This document shows, piece after piece, positions 1 through 12,500 of a stretch of DNA of 64,000 nt; the stretch's first letter is position 1, and every line of letters begins with the position of its first letter. Under the pieces are notes generated by a model. It saw only the letters and a program-made list of their open reading frames with translations, was not told the DNA's origin and ran no database searches. The DNA comes from Corticium candelabrum (Eukaryota > Porifera > Homoscleromorpha > Homosclerophorida > Plakinidae): positions 5,478,568-5,542,567 of the forward strand of contig NC_085100.1 in the NCBI RefSeq assembly GCF_963422355.1, read 5' to 3'. Both the position numbers and the translations under genes were made by a program.

Positions 1-2826
1 GGAGTTAACTATAACTACCTTCTCCAATAGTCACAGTTGATTTAAAGATGCATCACAACATGCAATTCACTTTATCCACCCTAGGGCACTGTGCTGTTCA
101 TTCCAGTCTATGTGCCCCTCTAAATGAAGACTCTGGACAAGAAGATATGCTCATTACAACTCACATATAACATACTCTCAATGGTTTACTAAAAATTCCA
201 CCAAAATATAACAGCATACAATTATAGCATGTCGTACAGTTGCTGTACAGGCAATTACACATCCTCATATTCCAGTCATAATTAAAAAAGCCGTGAGTGA
301 GTCTATTGAATGAGAAGAATGCTCTTCATTCCAAAATGTCTAGTGAGAACACTGCCTACTAATCTTATTATGTCTATCCACATAGTCAGAAGATAACTAA
401 TGCAAACAAGAAATCAATCTAAACATGCTGACTGTTTTCATCCAAAATTTCAATTCGACAGAGCACTTTTCCACCAAGAAGGGCACTCAAATAGCAATAA
501 AATAGCAATAAGGTAAACACGTCCTAGTCTTGGAATCCTGCCTCCATTTCTTGTACTACTTGTACGTCACTACTGTATCTTTCCACAACAATTGGACACC
601 AAAATCTGCAATAATTTCACTATCTCTTAAACCATTGTGATAATTTTGGTTAATATTAGAAATTACATAACCTACCAATATATTTCACTTATTGGGTTAT
701 TGGTTATCTAAGTACTGCTAACAAAGAAACCCGTATGTAAATAAGACTTCGGTGGGCAATGGGTGCAGTGATACCAGACTTCAAACCAGGATTTGAATTG
801 GACAAAGGAATAAGTTACCAAGAACATCTTAGTTTACACCTATCAAAAGAGTACTGCTCTTCCATCTTCTTCTTCCCACCTTTCTTGCCACGTTTTGCAG
901 AATGCATCTGACTTTCCCAAATCACGTCCATTGGGACTCTAAATCAGAGGACACCATCATGTCCTTGAACTGCTCATTGCCATCAGCAGTACTGGTCGGC
1001 TTGAGTAAGGTGTTCTACATTGCTGCTCTGAAACACAGACAGAACAGTACTCTTCTGACTAATAAGATACCTAAGAAAACATTATTGTGAAATTGCACCA
1101 AACTTTGAAACACGTTTTCAATAATGATATGCCTATTGCTGTTTTTCAAATAAAGAAGCAATAAAGTGCTAAACCCTCACTGCTAGCTTCGATTATGAAA
1201 CAACGTACTGGCAACTGCTAATTATTATTATTGCTATGTCACACACAGGAATACCTGGTGTAAACAATAGGAAAAAAAGATTAAAAAAGAAAAACTAGAC
1301 CCAAGAAAAAAGCTGTGACAACACCCTCTCCCCGACTAACATATAATGGTCTTTTCATCCATTCCATAGCTATAACTGCATGGTCTCTATCATCCTCAAA
1401 AATAGAGCTACTAGCAAAGTCTCTAATTGATCTATTTGCTATCTCTAAAGTGCCTCTGCAGCTAACACTGTTGAGAAACTCTACTTCCCTAATTAAAATG
1501 AAACTAATGTTATTAATCTTAAAATGAGAGTGAGAAGGGGGCTGGACACATTGGGCATTTTCAATTTGCAGTTGCCAGAACTGCAGAAACTGCAGGAAAC
1601 TCGCGTTCGATTTAGTTCTGGGACTGTTCATACTGATTCCGACAGTTCCATCCAAGGAGCTGGAACTGTTAGAACCCCTAGAACTAACACGCCTCTTTCC
1701 TGCAAAAGTCGCAAAAGAGTGATAGCTCACTATCTGCTGACAGCAATACTGATAGTTTCGTGTGCTCTATCGCTCTGATTGAGAAAGATTAGTGTCTATC
1801 ACAAGATCAACAAATGATGCTGTTAGCTGAAGTCGCTCTGGTAGTTAATGGATCGGTACCTGATGAAGACATAGTAGGTACTGATATTGTTTCGGTTACC
1901 ATATTTTTGTTCAATTTAGTTCTGGTTCTATCAGTTTCAACCGTTCCAACACGCCCTCATTTTCAGTTCTAGAATTGCAAATCAAACGCAACCATTCACT
2001 GGCACGTGGGACTGTCAACATATGGCACGCTATTTAACACCAACAATAACAATGAGCGCATGCAACACCAACAATAACAATGAGCGCATGCACCAGACTA
2101 TATTCCCAATTGCCTGTTGCTGGTCACAGGACAAACGAACTGTCAACAGTGGTATTACTGTAACGCTAGCGCATGAGCACTCAGGTTAATCACACTCCTT
2201 CCTCAACAGAACATTGTCAACTCATATGTAGGACTGCGTTTGGCATTTGCTAGTGTTTCATCCAAGCACTTGTCAAATGGAGACTTTCATTTAAGCCAGA
2301 GCACAAAGCACTGTGTTTGTTTATACACTAAACCAGAAGTATATTCGATGTAGTTTACAATTGCTCAATTTGTCAGAGATTGAAACTATACAAAATGGAA
2401 CTATTTCAGTAACTGATGTAAACCTTATAAGCACACCTGGCATGACATCTTCCCAATTAATCACTTCCCACTGTTAAGTTTTAACATAAAATAGACAGTA
2501 ATGTGTAAGGAAATCAAAATTTGTGCAAGTTGCCAAGACAAATTCAGAAGTTGGGCAGAGGGTGAGCTAGGTCAGACATGATGCAGCACACCACTCAAAT
2601 GGCATAGTCAGAGCACTGCAAATTTAGTGTGTAGCATATTTAAGTAAAGCCTGAAGCCTGACTTCAGACCAATTCACTTCTTAGATAGCAAATGAGAGAT
2701 CATATATGTAGTTTTTGCCTCGCAAGAGAGTGGTTACTGTGCAGATATATTTACTTAATATATCACCTGATTTTAGAGAATTACACTAGGCAGATAAGCA
2801 GACTGTACGAAACAAAGCAACCTTAC
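1..2826. other. AT-rich non-coding stretch, presumed SLC12 intron
   Basis: The last visible SLC12 exon ends at 2827 with a good donor, so this stretch should be intron. I found no convincing exon on either strand. It contains a perfect 28-bp tandem duplication at 2036-2091 and a weakly symmetrical stretch around 1520-1990. The short open frames here look random. Confidence 0.5.
2036..2091. repeat. Perfect 28-bp tandem duplication
   Basis: Two identical, abutting 28-bp copies (2036-2063 and 2064-2091), each starting AACACCAACAATAACAATGA and ending GCGCATGC. Confidence 0.9.
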
Positions 2827-5800
2827 CAGCAGTAATAATTTCTCCTACTCCTGACACCATTTCCATGACCTGCACATCACAAATCCCTTACTACTAACAA
2901 AATACCATTCACACTTATAGAATTACAGCTGATGACCCAGTGACACTCATAACAACACGTATGCACTGATAATCAATTAGATCTAAAGGAAATCCAAAAT
3001 ACAGCAAAACTCAGCAGTCTGTCATTGAGCACTCAGTTGAAACAAACATTGATATCTAACTTCACACATACATGTCTAAACAAATCCAGATATCAAACAG
3101 TATCAGTGTTCGCCAAAACAAAGCATAGTTATCAAAACCAATGATATTCACACAAAAAGCTCTTGATGTTCTGTCGACTATGATCTTTCTCTCTAGCTCT
3201 TACAGACACATAATTATTCTTCACGTGGAGTAAAATTTTTACACATACTAAGAGTGTCGTAACAAAAAAAAAAGATAGTACATACATCCAAGAAGAATCA
3301 ACCCTCTAGATAGAGTACTAAACTGATCAACAATAAACAAATAGTTGAACCAATGATATAAAAGTGATCCAGCTAGTTCATACCAAAACATAACTATGAA
3401 CATGTTTAATAACCAAAATAACCAGTTGACTGAAATAAATATATAAATGGATTATGGTCTAACGAGTTCGTCCTGTACTGTGATTTACAAATGTCATTTT
3501 AAATTCAACTCCTTCGCAACAACGAAAAGCAACATAAACCTCAACTGTTTTCCCAAGCAAGTTGGAATTAAGGGATAAACACAAAACTTTGCAAGACAAG
3601 TCATCATAACAGACCAAGCATAGATGCTGCACTTGATTACAATACGAAATTAGTCTTCTTACCTGAAACTGATGTAGTAATCCATATAAGCATTTGCCAT
3701 TGACAAAAGAGCAGTTTTGATAATATTGATAACCAAATGTATCAATAAGGCAACTATCGGTTGAGCAATTTGGAAAAACTGTGGCTCCACTTATTGTAAA
3801 TATGGTGGCATTCAGTGGACCCGTCGCATCTCTGATGACACATGAACCAGCCATCCATGCAGCAATCCCATACACTATACTGCTAATAACAATAGCAAGA
3901 AGAGTGCCCTTTGGAATAGCCTTTTGGGCATCCTAGTTAAATGTTACTAATCAGAAGAAGAAACATAAAGTTATACAATGTAGTTAACCTTCAAGTCTCC
4001 TGATATGTTAGCACCAGCTAAGATGCCTGTGGCCGCAGGAAAAAACACAGCAAAAACAGAAAAGAATGTCTCTCCTTGAAAATCAGGATACCAATTGTCC
4101 ACATACACCCAACCTGATAGCCAACAAACAAGTAGAAAGAGAAATAAATATCCTGCATTCATGACATGGACACCTTTATAGCCAACAAAACCCTTTGTCT
4201 CCTCTGAAGTGCTCTTGGGACCAATAAATGTTCCAATAACAAAGTTTGCAATTGAAAGCAACAGAATACCAAGCAACAACAGTTGAGCCTATGCAAAAAA
4301 AAAACAGTAACCTAAATGAAACTCAACGTTAGAGATGCTGCTGTTATATCTACAGTTATTATTATAAACTGATTTTAACTCACCATTCATTTTGACTGGC
4401 AAGTTTTAGTGTGGTTGTATGTCATTGTTGTTGTGCATGAGAAATGTTACCCAACACAATTGGCTCTACTGTTTTTTCACACATTTTCTACAAGTATTAA
4501 AAGCGAGTAGAAATGTAGTTATTCATTAGTAACTATCTTTTGCACTCTTTAGTCAGTTATTAGTATCGTATTGCATATATAGCAAATGTTGCTAGCACAA
4601 ACACGCTAGTTTTAGTCATAGTGTTCCATCGCACATGCAGCAGTATACAAACATAATGCAAATCTATTCAAACATATGTTGCTGAATTCTTCTTTGTTTA
4701 TGTGTAAATGCAATTTATAGCTACAAAGACGCACTGCACTCTACATGTCACTGAGAGAACAAATGTCAAAGTGTAATAATCTGCAAGTACTGTATTGCCT
4801 AGATCATAATGTATCTAGTCAGCAAATATTTTACACATTATTCATATCTTACCCTAGCTTCCCACTCCATACCAACTAGAGCAAGTACCAACAGCAGTGT
4901 TACTGTTATTACTCCAACAATTCGAACATCATTGATCTCATCTGTCATTAAACTATTGTTATCCTAAACAAGCACATACACGTGTACACAGACATGGATG
5001 TAAAAAGAAGTTCAAACAAATTCTAACTTTCAACAGATCTCTGACTGTCTCAGCAAACCCAACCACATACAACGCCACACCAACAGCATTGGCAAAAGAG
5101 AAGATGATCCCGATTGCACCGCCTATAAATTATATTAATGACAGCCTCAATAACAATGACAAATAAGATACAACAAATACCAAACTCTGGACCCAGACTT
5201 CGAGATATCAAGTAGTATGCACCACCACCCTTCACCTCACCATTAGTGCAAATGGCTGACATTGACAGTGTGGTGATTATTGTGACAACAGATGACAAAG
5301 CAATAATGAGAACAGTCAAACCTGAAATAGATGTGAGATCATAGGTACAGTAGGATGTCAGTTATCTGGATGTCAGTTATCTGAACGCCAGTTAATGTGT
5401 TGGTTAACCGAATGCGGAGTGCCTCGTATGCCCTCCAAAAGTATACGCTATAAACTGTTACACTCATGTGCAACAAAGGTAAATGTCAAGTTGTTAGTAA
5501 CATTATATGGTTTCTCATTATTACCTTATAGAGTGCAGTCAAGTTTGGGAGTTCGTGCAATTACTGTCAATATACATATATTCGGTTAGTTTAGTGCGCA
5601 TGGGCAGCCTCGAAGACCCAGGAACACCTGTCCGTTTGTGCCCAAGAGAGTTAACATCAGTTATCCAAAATATTCAGAATTATGAACAGGGTCGAGTCCC
5701 AAGGTATTTGAATAACTGACATCCCACTGTAGCATGTTAACTCAAGGCACTAATGACTGTAGAAACCAAGAACATCAAGAGAATTGATTTCAAATCTACT

Positions 5801-6519
5801 ACTTAAAGACAAAGACACAAACGTACTACAAACAACCCACCAATGGCAAAGGTTTTTCTGCTCTTCAGCTATCTACTGTAATATTGAAACCAATCGTCCA
5901 TACATACTAATAATGTACAGCGTACTCCAAAAAACATTTTATGTGCAGTAGTATCTCATTGCCGAATTACATTTAAATTTGCATATTACTGTTTCAACTA
6001 TCGGTATAATACGTAACATGCACACTTGCAATGATCACACTAATCTATACCACAAACAGTATAGTTCCTCAAATCAAATATGTTCCAGCATAAAGTTCTT
6101 TACAGTAGGCTACCTACGACATAAAGTAGATAGCCTTATTAAATGCTGCTCGGTTACAAACACAGGCACAAATAGCGCAATTGTGACACATAAAAACACA
6201 TTGTAATATTTTAAGATATTCCACATGAAAGAATCTACATCGCCACCTGCTATTAATAAAAAATAAAACTACCCAAATTCTAATTTATTGGCTTAATTTG
6301 CGTCCTTGGAACAAATTCATTCAGAGCAATAGTTTCCTTTTCTTAGAAAACTCTAATGTAAGCTTGTCTAGCTGGACATAGTCATTCAGTCAGAAGAGCA
6401 CATGGACTAGAATAAAAGGTATAAACAAGCTTAGTAAGAACACATATGCACATGAACCAACCACCCACCCACACCACAGACACAGACACACATACACGCA
6501 CGCACGTGCACACACCCAT

Positions 6520-6559
<40 letters not shown>

Positions 6560-9500
6560 CCATCTGTTCACATAGAAACTTGAGATTCCAAATGCTTTAG
6601 TAAATCAATATGTAGTAATAAGGTTAATTAATATTAAAAACATCGCTAAAACAATGAGTTAGTTGTACTAGCAAAGTTCAAGGTAATAAGCAAATTACAA
6701 AAAATTCTATAAAAATTACACAAAGCATCCTCACATAGAAATTAATTTAGGAAAAATGAAGTCAGAAAGTACAAATGACTACGTACAGACATACACACTT
6801 GCTCCACATAAAATGCAGCCAAGGCAATAGTTTAGGGTTTTGAAGTAGCCCAAGTTGCAAGTTCTAAATATAGATGCTGTAGCAACAACCTAAACTCAGT
6901 CCGCAAATGTATAAGGTCTACATACAAAGTGTACAGACAAACCTAAAACCTAAAACAGATCAGAGTCCTTGCAAATGTATAATTCTTCAAACTCATAAGA
7001 AGTATATTATAATTACTGAGATCTCATAAAATGCCTCTGCCATTCTCAATCACTTTAGTAGAAAAGCAGACATTTCTCACACATTATTATCATATTGTTT
7101 ACATTCTACATAAGAGAGCATCTAATAACCATGTTCGCACTTATTTTCTAACCATAAGGTATTTCAAAATAACAGGCTATAACTTGTAATATAGATCTAG
7201 CAGCTTTCAAAAGAGTCTCAACAAATAATACATTCGCCAAAACATCTGGAGACATCAAATTCTTTATTGTTCTTTTTTCCAAACCTATACGTTTGCGAGA
7301 AAATGACTTTATCTATCTGCTCTTGAGCAGCTCCCTTGCCACTAGACCTCCACGCTCAATGGAACATTTGCAAAGCATATCACAAAAGCATTACATTAAC
7401 AAACTGTTCGTACTTTTCCTTGGAGTGCTGTAGATAGGCTCTCTACAAGAAACAAGCTTTCCAAAAATGTTCAGCTTGCAGGCATTGTTATTGCAAACTG
7501 CAAGAATGCAATATTACCATGAGGTCATTTAGCACTTAACACCTTTCCTCTGAGGGGTATGACATATGCAACACTAAGTTTCACACTTTGCACATTAATA
7601 GAACACCCTAGCTGTGATTTCGGTGAGAGTGAGAAAATCATAGACTACAAACACGTCAAATAGACAGCAGAAGCTAAAATAAATTTGATACATCATTTTA
7701 AACTTTTCAATTTTTAAGTCCTTCTGACCCACTACCTCCCATTTGAAATACATAAGTTTAGAAAATAAGTGCAAACTTATTAGATGCTCCCTAAATGCAA
7801 TAAATTTCAATACATATAACACATATGCCAATGTAGCATGTCATACCTATTCCTGCCTGTCCAACGACCCATGTGAGTCTGAGAAATAGCATCACTCCCC
7901 AAATATTAAGCAAACATCTCACCTAATGAGAAAAAACAAGTCATAATGCCTGCATTAGCCTATTACCTTAGTAAGTATATTTCATTTATTGTAGCTTTTA
8001 CACTATTCTTGCTATAGCAATAATAATTATAGAGTGCTAGAAAGAGTCAGGGTTCTCCCTAGGATTCTAAAGTAGCGTGGCGACACGCCCCCTTTCCCAC
8101 AAACCACGCCCACTTTATGTAAGTCTGTAGTAGAGACCACACTCTCACTAGCACAAGTCAATATAAGTTTTTTTATTTTGTAGAACTTGCATAAACTGTG
8201 TTGCTAATGAAGTAGTGCTTACTGTTATTACAGCTTAGCTAATCAACGAAAATTTTTCTGTTTTTTTTTGCTCCCCATATGTTGACTGCAGTCTTAAAAT
8301 CAAAGTCCTCAAGTTCTGGACATTCAACAGTGATTCTCAATAGCCAATCCAAGGTAGCTGTCTTTAGCCTATTCCTAAGTGCAGTCTTAACTCTTTTCAT
8401 AGCTGAAAACGCACGCTCACAATCTGCAGTGCTGAGTGGTATTACCAGAGCAATAGATGCCAAGCACGACAATTGAGGGTAAACTTGCTTCAATGATCTC
8501 TTGGCTAGATCACAAATAACTTGCTTCATTGTGGCATCTTTGTAGTGTTCAGCAAGCATAAATGAGAAGGATTCCCAGTCTTTCCATAGATTTTCATACT
8601 TTACTGGAGCATCATCACCTGTTCCGTAGTGGTTGACAAGAACAGCCAACTTTTCTTTCCCTTTCATAGCAGCATTCAGTGCAAATGCATCAGATGGTGA
8701 TGCAGAACTTACTGAATAGGAGGGGTCAAATACGCTAAAGGCATCCAACAACTCCACTTGAGCAAATCGGTCTTCAATGTTTGTCTTCAATGCCCGCAAA
8801 AAAGGCTGACGTACATTGGTATTGAAATTTTCCTTACACTGCGGAGGTAGCGTTATTGAGAACATCCTCAGGTTGTCGTTCAGTGCCGAATGAGCTGCTA
8901 CAACATCCTTCGCTTCACTGCTATGATAGAATGAGAGGGCATTGAGACACGTTCGAACTGAAGGCTTAATCATGGCAAGATCGATATCACACGATCGAAA
9001 CAGACGAGATAATCAAGATAAATGAGGCAAAACTTCACTCATCATGTAGAGACATGAAAGGAAATAATAGTGTTTCGTGGATTTCACTAATCCTAGTGCA
9101 ACTGGCTCCCCATGTTCACTTCCTTCCCTCTCTAATGCTGTTAACACAGCGGGCAAAGTCTTCCTCAGTGTCTGGACAGCCAGATCATGTGACAGCCACC
9201 TTACATCCTTTGCTTCTTTTAGCTTGAGACATGGATCATCAAGAACTTCTTGGACAGCCTTCAAACCGGCTGTACGAACAGCACTGGCCTGGAAAAACCA
9301 GTAGAGTGTGCTCAGGGACTTTTTGAATTTCTTTACATAGAGTACCTTCGCACCAGCCTGAGAACAAGTCAGAGCAAGGCGATGTGCAGCACAATGAACT
9401 GCAACCAGGAATGGGTTGTATTGGCGCAGTCTAGTAGCTACACCTGATATCCTACCAGTCATTACTGCCGCTCCATCTGATCCAAATCCCATGAGGTTGC

Positions 9501-12500
9501 TAAAGAGTAGTTGCTTTTCATTCAGATAAAATCTAAGAGATTCTACTATGCGAACAGCAGTGCCATCTACAAGATCTTGCACCTTCAAGAATGTGGTGCA
9601 TGGCTCACCCTCATCTGAAATGTATCGTCCATAGATAACTAGCTGCTTCGTTACTGAAATGTCAGTGCTCTCATCTATCATCAGTGCGTAAACTCTGCTG
9701 TTCAATAATGCTGCCACCTGTCTTTTCTCTATTTGATGACCTAGTGTCTCCAAAATTTCTTGCATAATGCGTTCACTAGTGTAATGAGCATTCTTTGCAA
9801 CATTGAAAGCAGACAAGTACGAACATCCTACGTTCTTTGCCAGGGACAGCAATGGCTGGTAGTTGGTTGTGTGAGGAATTTCTTGCTTACACAACCAATA
9901 AAAGCACTTGAACGCCGCTTCCACGGCATTTCTCTGCAGGAGTACCTGATGGTCTACCGACTCCCTGATACCTCCTCTGGCCTTGACTAGTTGGCATGCA
10001 CGTTCTTGCTCTAGAGCTTCCTTATGCATCATGGAGGCTTCATGTCTCATCAGGACATCCTTGCGGATAGTTGTGCAAAGCTCTTTGTTCCACACTCTGC
10101 TCTGGTTCTGCCGGTTTCTGGTGTCAAACTTTTGGCAAAGCTTACAGTACATACCGTGCCCTTCGATGTTGAATACCCATGAATGCTGTCTTTCCCACAC
10201 GGCACTATATCCTGTCTTGTGCTTCTGTTGCTGTGGCAGTTTGCCAGTGGCGGCATCTCCGCATGACGTTTCCAAGGTCACTGCTCCGTCATCCGAAACA
10301 GTCTCCTCTGATATCTTCACTCTCCTCTGATATCTTCACTCTCTTCGGGAGGGGTACAAAAACGAATTAATTTTGGGTGCGTTCTTCTCGTGAAATAGCG
10401 AACGGTCCATTGATCAAACACGTGAAGAGTGTGTGCACCACGTGACTGAAACCTCGGAATCCCAGATCTCATTAATCGCGTTGAACATACGGAATGTGCC
10501 GGTGAGCAGTGCATGTGTACAGTACGTTGTATGCCCTAGAATTCCATGGAATTCTATTCAATTGCATGCTTCGGAGAATTCTGCACTGCATTCACTGCAA
10601 TAGATCCGTAAACACTAACGACTGATATCAATGCAGTCAAAAGTAGCATGGCGCTGCGCCACACTATAAGGGCATAGGGAGAACCCTGTAGAAAGAGTAT
10701 AATTGTGATGCATGCTGCTCTACCACAATTTACACAAAGACACAGCTCACCATCATTTACACAGTACAGTAGATTCAATTACAGACATCCATGTCTATAA
10801 TTTGTTTGCAGCAATTAGTAGTTAAACAAACATTGAAATATATGTCTATATACTCCTGACTACTGTAATATTGATATGCAAAACTCCTTCCATTCATATG
10901 AGCAATAAAAAGACACTATTAGCATGTAGTCTTTGCCAGCAATGTCACATTGTGTACATGTCTGGCTTTCAATAAGCACAATCTGCTCACTACTGATCTA
11001 TCCCACTAATGTAACTGACAGCCATCAGGCAGTTACAACTTGGCTGATTTACTCACCAGTCTAAGGGTAGTGTGACAGTAATAGACAGTTTAGCGTGTGT
11101 TAGATTATTAGAAGAGTTAGCATGTGAGAAGTTGCGTCGTTGTGTTCTAAGTTTGGCAGTTGAGAAAATAAACCACAAATAAACCGTAGCAGTTGGTGAC
11201 AGAATTGGGATTGTTAGAACGTACAACAAGGGGCAACAAGTACATCTTAGTTGTCTGTGCCTATGCCACTAGGTACCCAAAGGCGTTCCATTAAAAGGCA
11301 TCAATGTTTCACATGTGGCCAAGCGTCTATGGGAGCTATTTTCTCAAAACAAGTGTTCCTTCGAAGATCTTAAACAGACCAGGGAACCTATTCATGCCGA
11401 GTATGCTCAGGAACTCTACCAAATACTTGGAGTGAAGTTGATCAGAACCAGTCCCTATCACCCTCAGACAGACGGTTTTGTCGAGAGCTTTAACGGAACC
11501 CTTAAAGAAATGTTGCAAAAGTTCAAGGACGGAGATCAAGCCAACTGAGATCAGCTGCTGCCTTTCCTACTGTTTGCATACCGAAAGGTGGCACAGGAGT
11601 CCACAGGATTTTCCCCGTTCAAACTTCTATTTGGAAGGAAAGTGAGAGGGCCTTTAGATGCATCCCTGCAAGAACTATGGGAGGCCAAAAGTACCACAAA
11701 TAAAGATGCGGTCTCATGTGTATGAAACATGAGAGACAAGATGGCCTCAATGAGAGAAATAGTGCAGGAGAGCCTGATTGCAGCTGAAGTAAAGAAGAAT
11801 CTCGGTATGACCGGAAATCAAGGACTCAATCATTTGAGTCAGGAGAGCAAGTGCTAGTACTGATTCTGTCAACGACGTCGAAGCTACAAGCTGAGTGGCA
11901 GTGACCCTTTGTAGTGAAGCGGAAGATATCATCAGTGGATTATGAAGTGAACATGCAGCAAGAAGAAGAGGTTACAGGTAGTACATGTGAACATGTTACA
12001 GCGATACCATCAGGCGGGGAGCACCAATGGTTTAGTGGAGATTCAAGACACGGACCCTCATCAGGATGATACTTTCGACCTGGATGAGGCCATTCCATCA
12101 CTAGCCGAGAGCAAAACTCCAGCGCTCGCAAAGTAATCTTGGGTCCAGATCTACACAGTGAGCGAGAAGACGAGTTCATGGAGGTTGCTGAGGAATTCTC
12201 AGATGTTCTGCAAAAAGACCCACTGAGAATGAGCAAAGCCGAGCACCACATTCATACAGGAGAAGCTCGCCCAGTACGCCAGCAACCCTATCGGCTACCC
12301 ATGCAAGACAACGAATAGCAAAACTGGTGGAGAAATGCTCTGGATAGACATTATACAGCCCTCAAAGAGTGAGTGGTCTTCTCCAGTAGTGCTAGTACCA
12401 AAGTAAGACGGCAGCAACAAATTTTGCATTGACTATCAGAAGCTTAACACTTTGGCAAAGGTTTGATGCTTATCCTACACCAAGAATTGATGATCTACTC

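Noticed and set aside
902..1778. Several short ORFs in the left-hand intron
   Set aside because: No recognisable domain, no consistent splice structure; composition like surrounding AT-rich DNA.
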